The notes under the pieces are model-generated. The model did no database searches. It was not told where the DNA came from and saw nothing but the letters and a program-made list of their open reading frames with translations. Both the position numbers and the translations under genes were made by a program. Positions 5,793 through 6,133 of a DNA stretch of 6,133 bases are shown here, one piece after another (within the stretch, counting starts at the first letter, position 1; every line of letters begins with the position of its first letter). This DNA comes from Hyphomicrobiales bacterium (GTDB lineage: Bacteria; Pseudomonadota; Alphaproteobacteria; Rhizobiales; Aestuariivirgaceae), in NCBI GenBank assembly GCA_025356765.1, contig JANXRO010000129.1, positions 1 to 6,133 on the forward strand, in the 5' to 3' direction.

Positions 5793-6133
5793 TTAGTTCA
5801 GATCAAACCGATCTAAATTCATAACCTTTGTCCACGCGGTAACAAAGTCATGAACAAATTTTTCACCGCTATCTTTACACGCATAAACTTCCGCCAATGC
5901 ACGCAATTGCGAATTTGAACCAAACACCAGATCAACCCGCGTGCCTGTCCATTTCAATTTGCCAGATTTACGGTCAGTGCCTTCGAATAAATCACCTGCA
6001 TCAGATTTGGCATTCCATTGCGTCGCCATATCCAGCAAGTTTACAAAATAGTCAGTGGTCAAGCTTCCCACAGTATTTGTAAACACGCCATGTTTTGCGC
6101 CGCCAACATTTGCGTTTAACACACGAAGACCGC
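5793..6133 (-). CDS. katG: Catalase-peroxidase KatG, C-terminal fragment
   Basis: The last 112 or so residues of a bifunctional heme catalase-peroxidase, which breaks down hydrogen peroxide and can oxidise other donors. The 5' part lies beyond the right edge; full KatG has roughly 720-740 residues. The fragment starts in GLRVLNANVGGAKHGVFT and includes DYFVNLLDM, KWTGTRVDLVFGSNSQLRALAEVYA and the C-terminal AWTKVMNLDRFDLN, all hallmarks of the KatG C-terminal domain. That domain has no heme of its own but supports the fold of the active N-terminal half. No broken codon is seen. The apparent GTG start at 6122 is internal. A bidirectional terminator lies 18 nt after its stop codon. Promoter and any OxyR site would be outside the window. 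Confidence 0.95.
   Translation of the reverse strand, partial: GLRVLNANVGGAKHGVFTNTVGSLTTDYFVNLLDMATQWNAKSDAGDLFEGTDRKSGKLKWTGTRVDLVFGSNSQLRALAEVYACKDSGEKFVHDFVTAWTKVMNLDRFDLN

Overview
The window looks like an ordinary chromosomal segment of an alphaproteobacterium of moderate GC, probably Rhizobiales-like. This is inferred from the gene order sufD-sufS-sufT-sufA, the style of the RhlE helicase and of the short PilZ proteins, and a promoter resembling the alphaproteobacterial CTTGAC-N17-CTATAT pattern. I cannot name a genus. I see no phage, insertion sequence, CRISPR array, rRNA or tRNA.

Layout. Positions 1-2593 (+) hold the 3' half of a SUF iron-sulfur cluster operon: the end of sufD, then sufS, sufT and sufA. 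These genes overlap or nearly touch and end at an intrinsic terminator. SufD belongs to the SufBCD scaffold, SufS supplies sulfur from cysteine, SufA is an A-type carrier, and SufT is a DUF59 maturation factor. The sufD reading frame is broken by an in-frame TAG at 179-181, although the protein on both sides is well conserved.

Positions 2578-4820 (-) hold three genes transcribed leftward. First comes a DEAD-box RNA helicase of the RhlE group (3343-4746), then two adjacent paralogous PilZ-domain proteins (2978-3271 and 2578-2841). The second PilZ copy has lost the residues expected to bind c-di-GMP. The helicase has a good promoter and a leader of about 74 nt. That leader contains a terminator-like hairpin with a U-rich tail and an overlapping long-range pairing, which suggests attenuation or autoregulation.

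The 299-base gap 4747-5045 separates the helicase from the divergent aquaporin gene aqpZ (5046-5729, +). It holds the helicase leader and promoter, a 12-base palindrome and a strong aqpZ ribosome binding site. Its remaining AT-rich part shows no convincing aqpZ promoter. A strong bidirectional terminator (5746-5778) divides aqpZ from the convergent 3' end of katG (5793-6133, -), which runs off the right edge.

SUF, catalase-peroxidase and aquaporin could all matter in oxidative stress, but they sit in separate transcription units and the sequence does not show co-regulation. I found no undescribed multi-gene system. The points worth a second look are the helicase leader, the sufD stop codon and the diverging PilZ pair.
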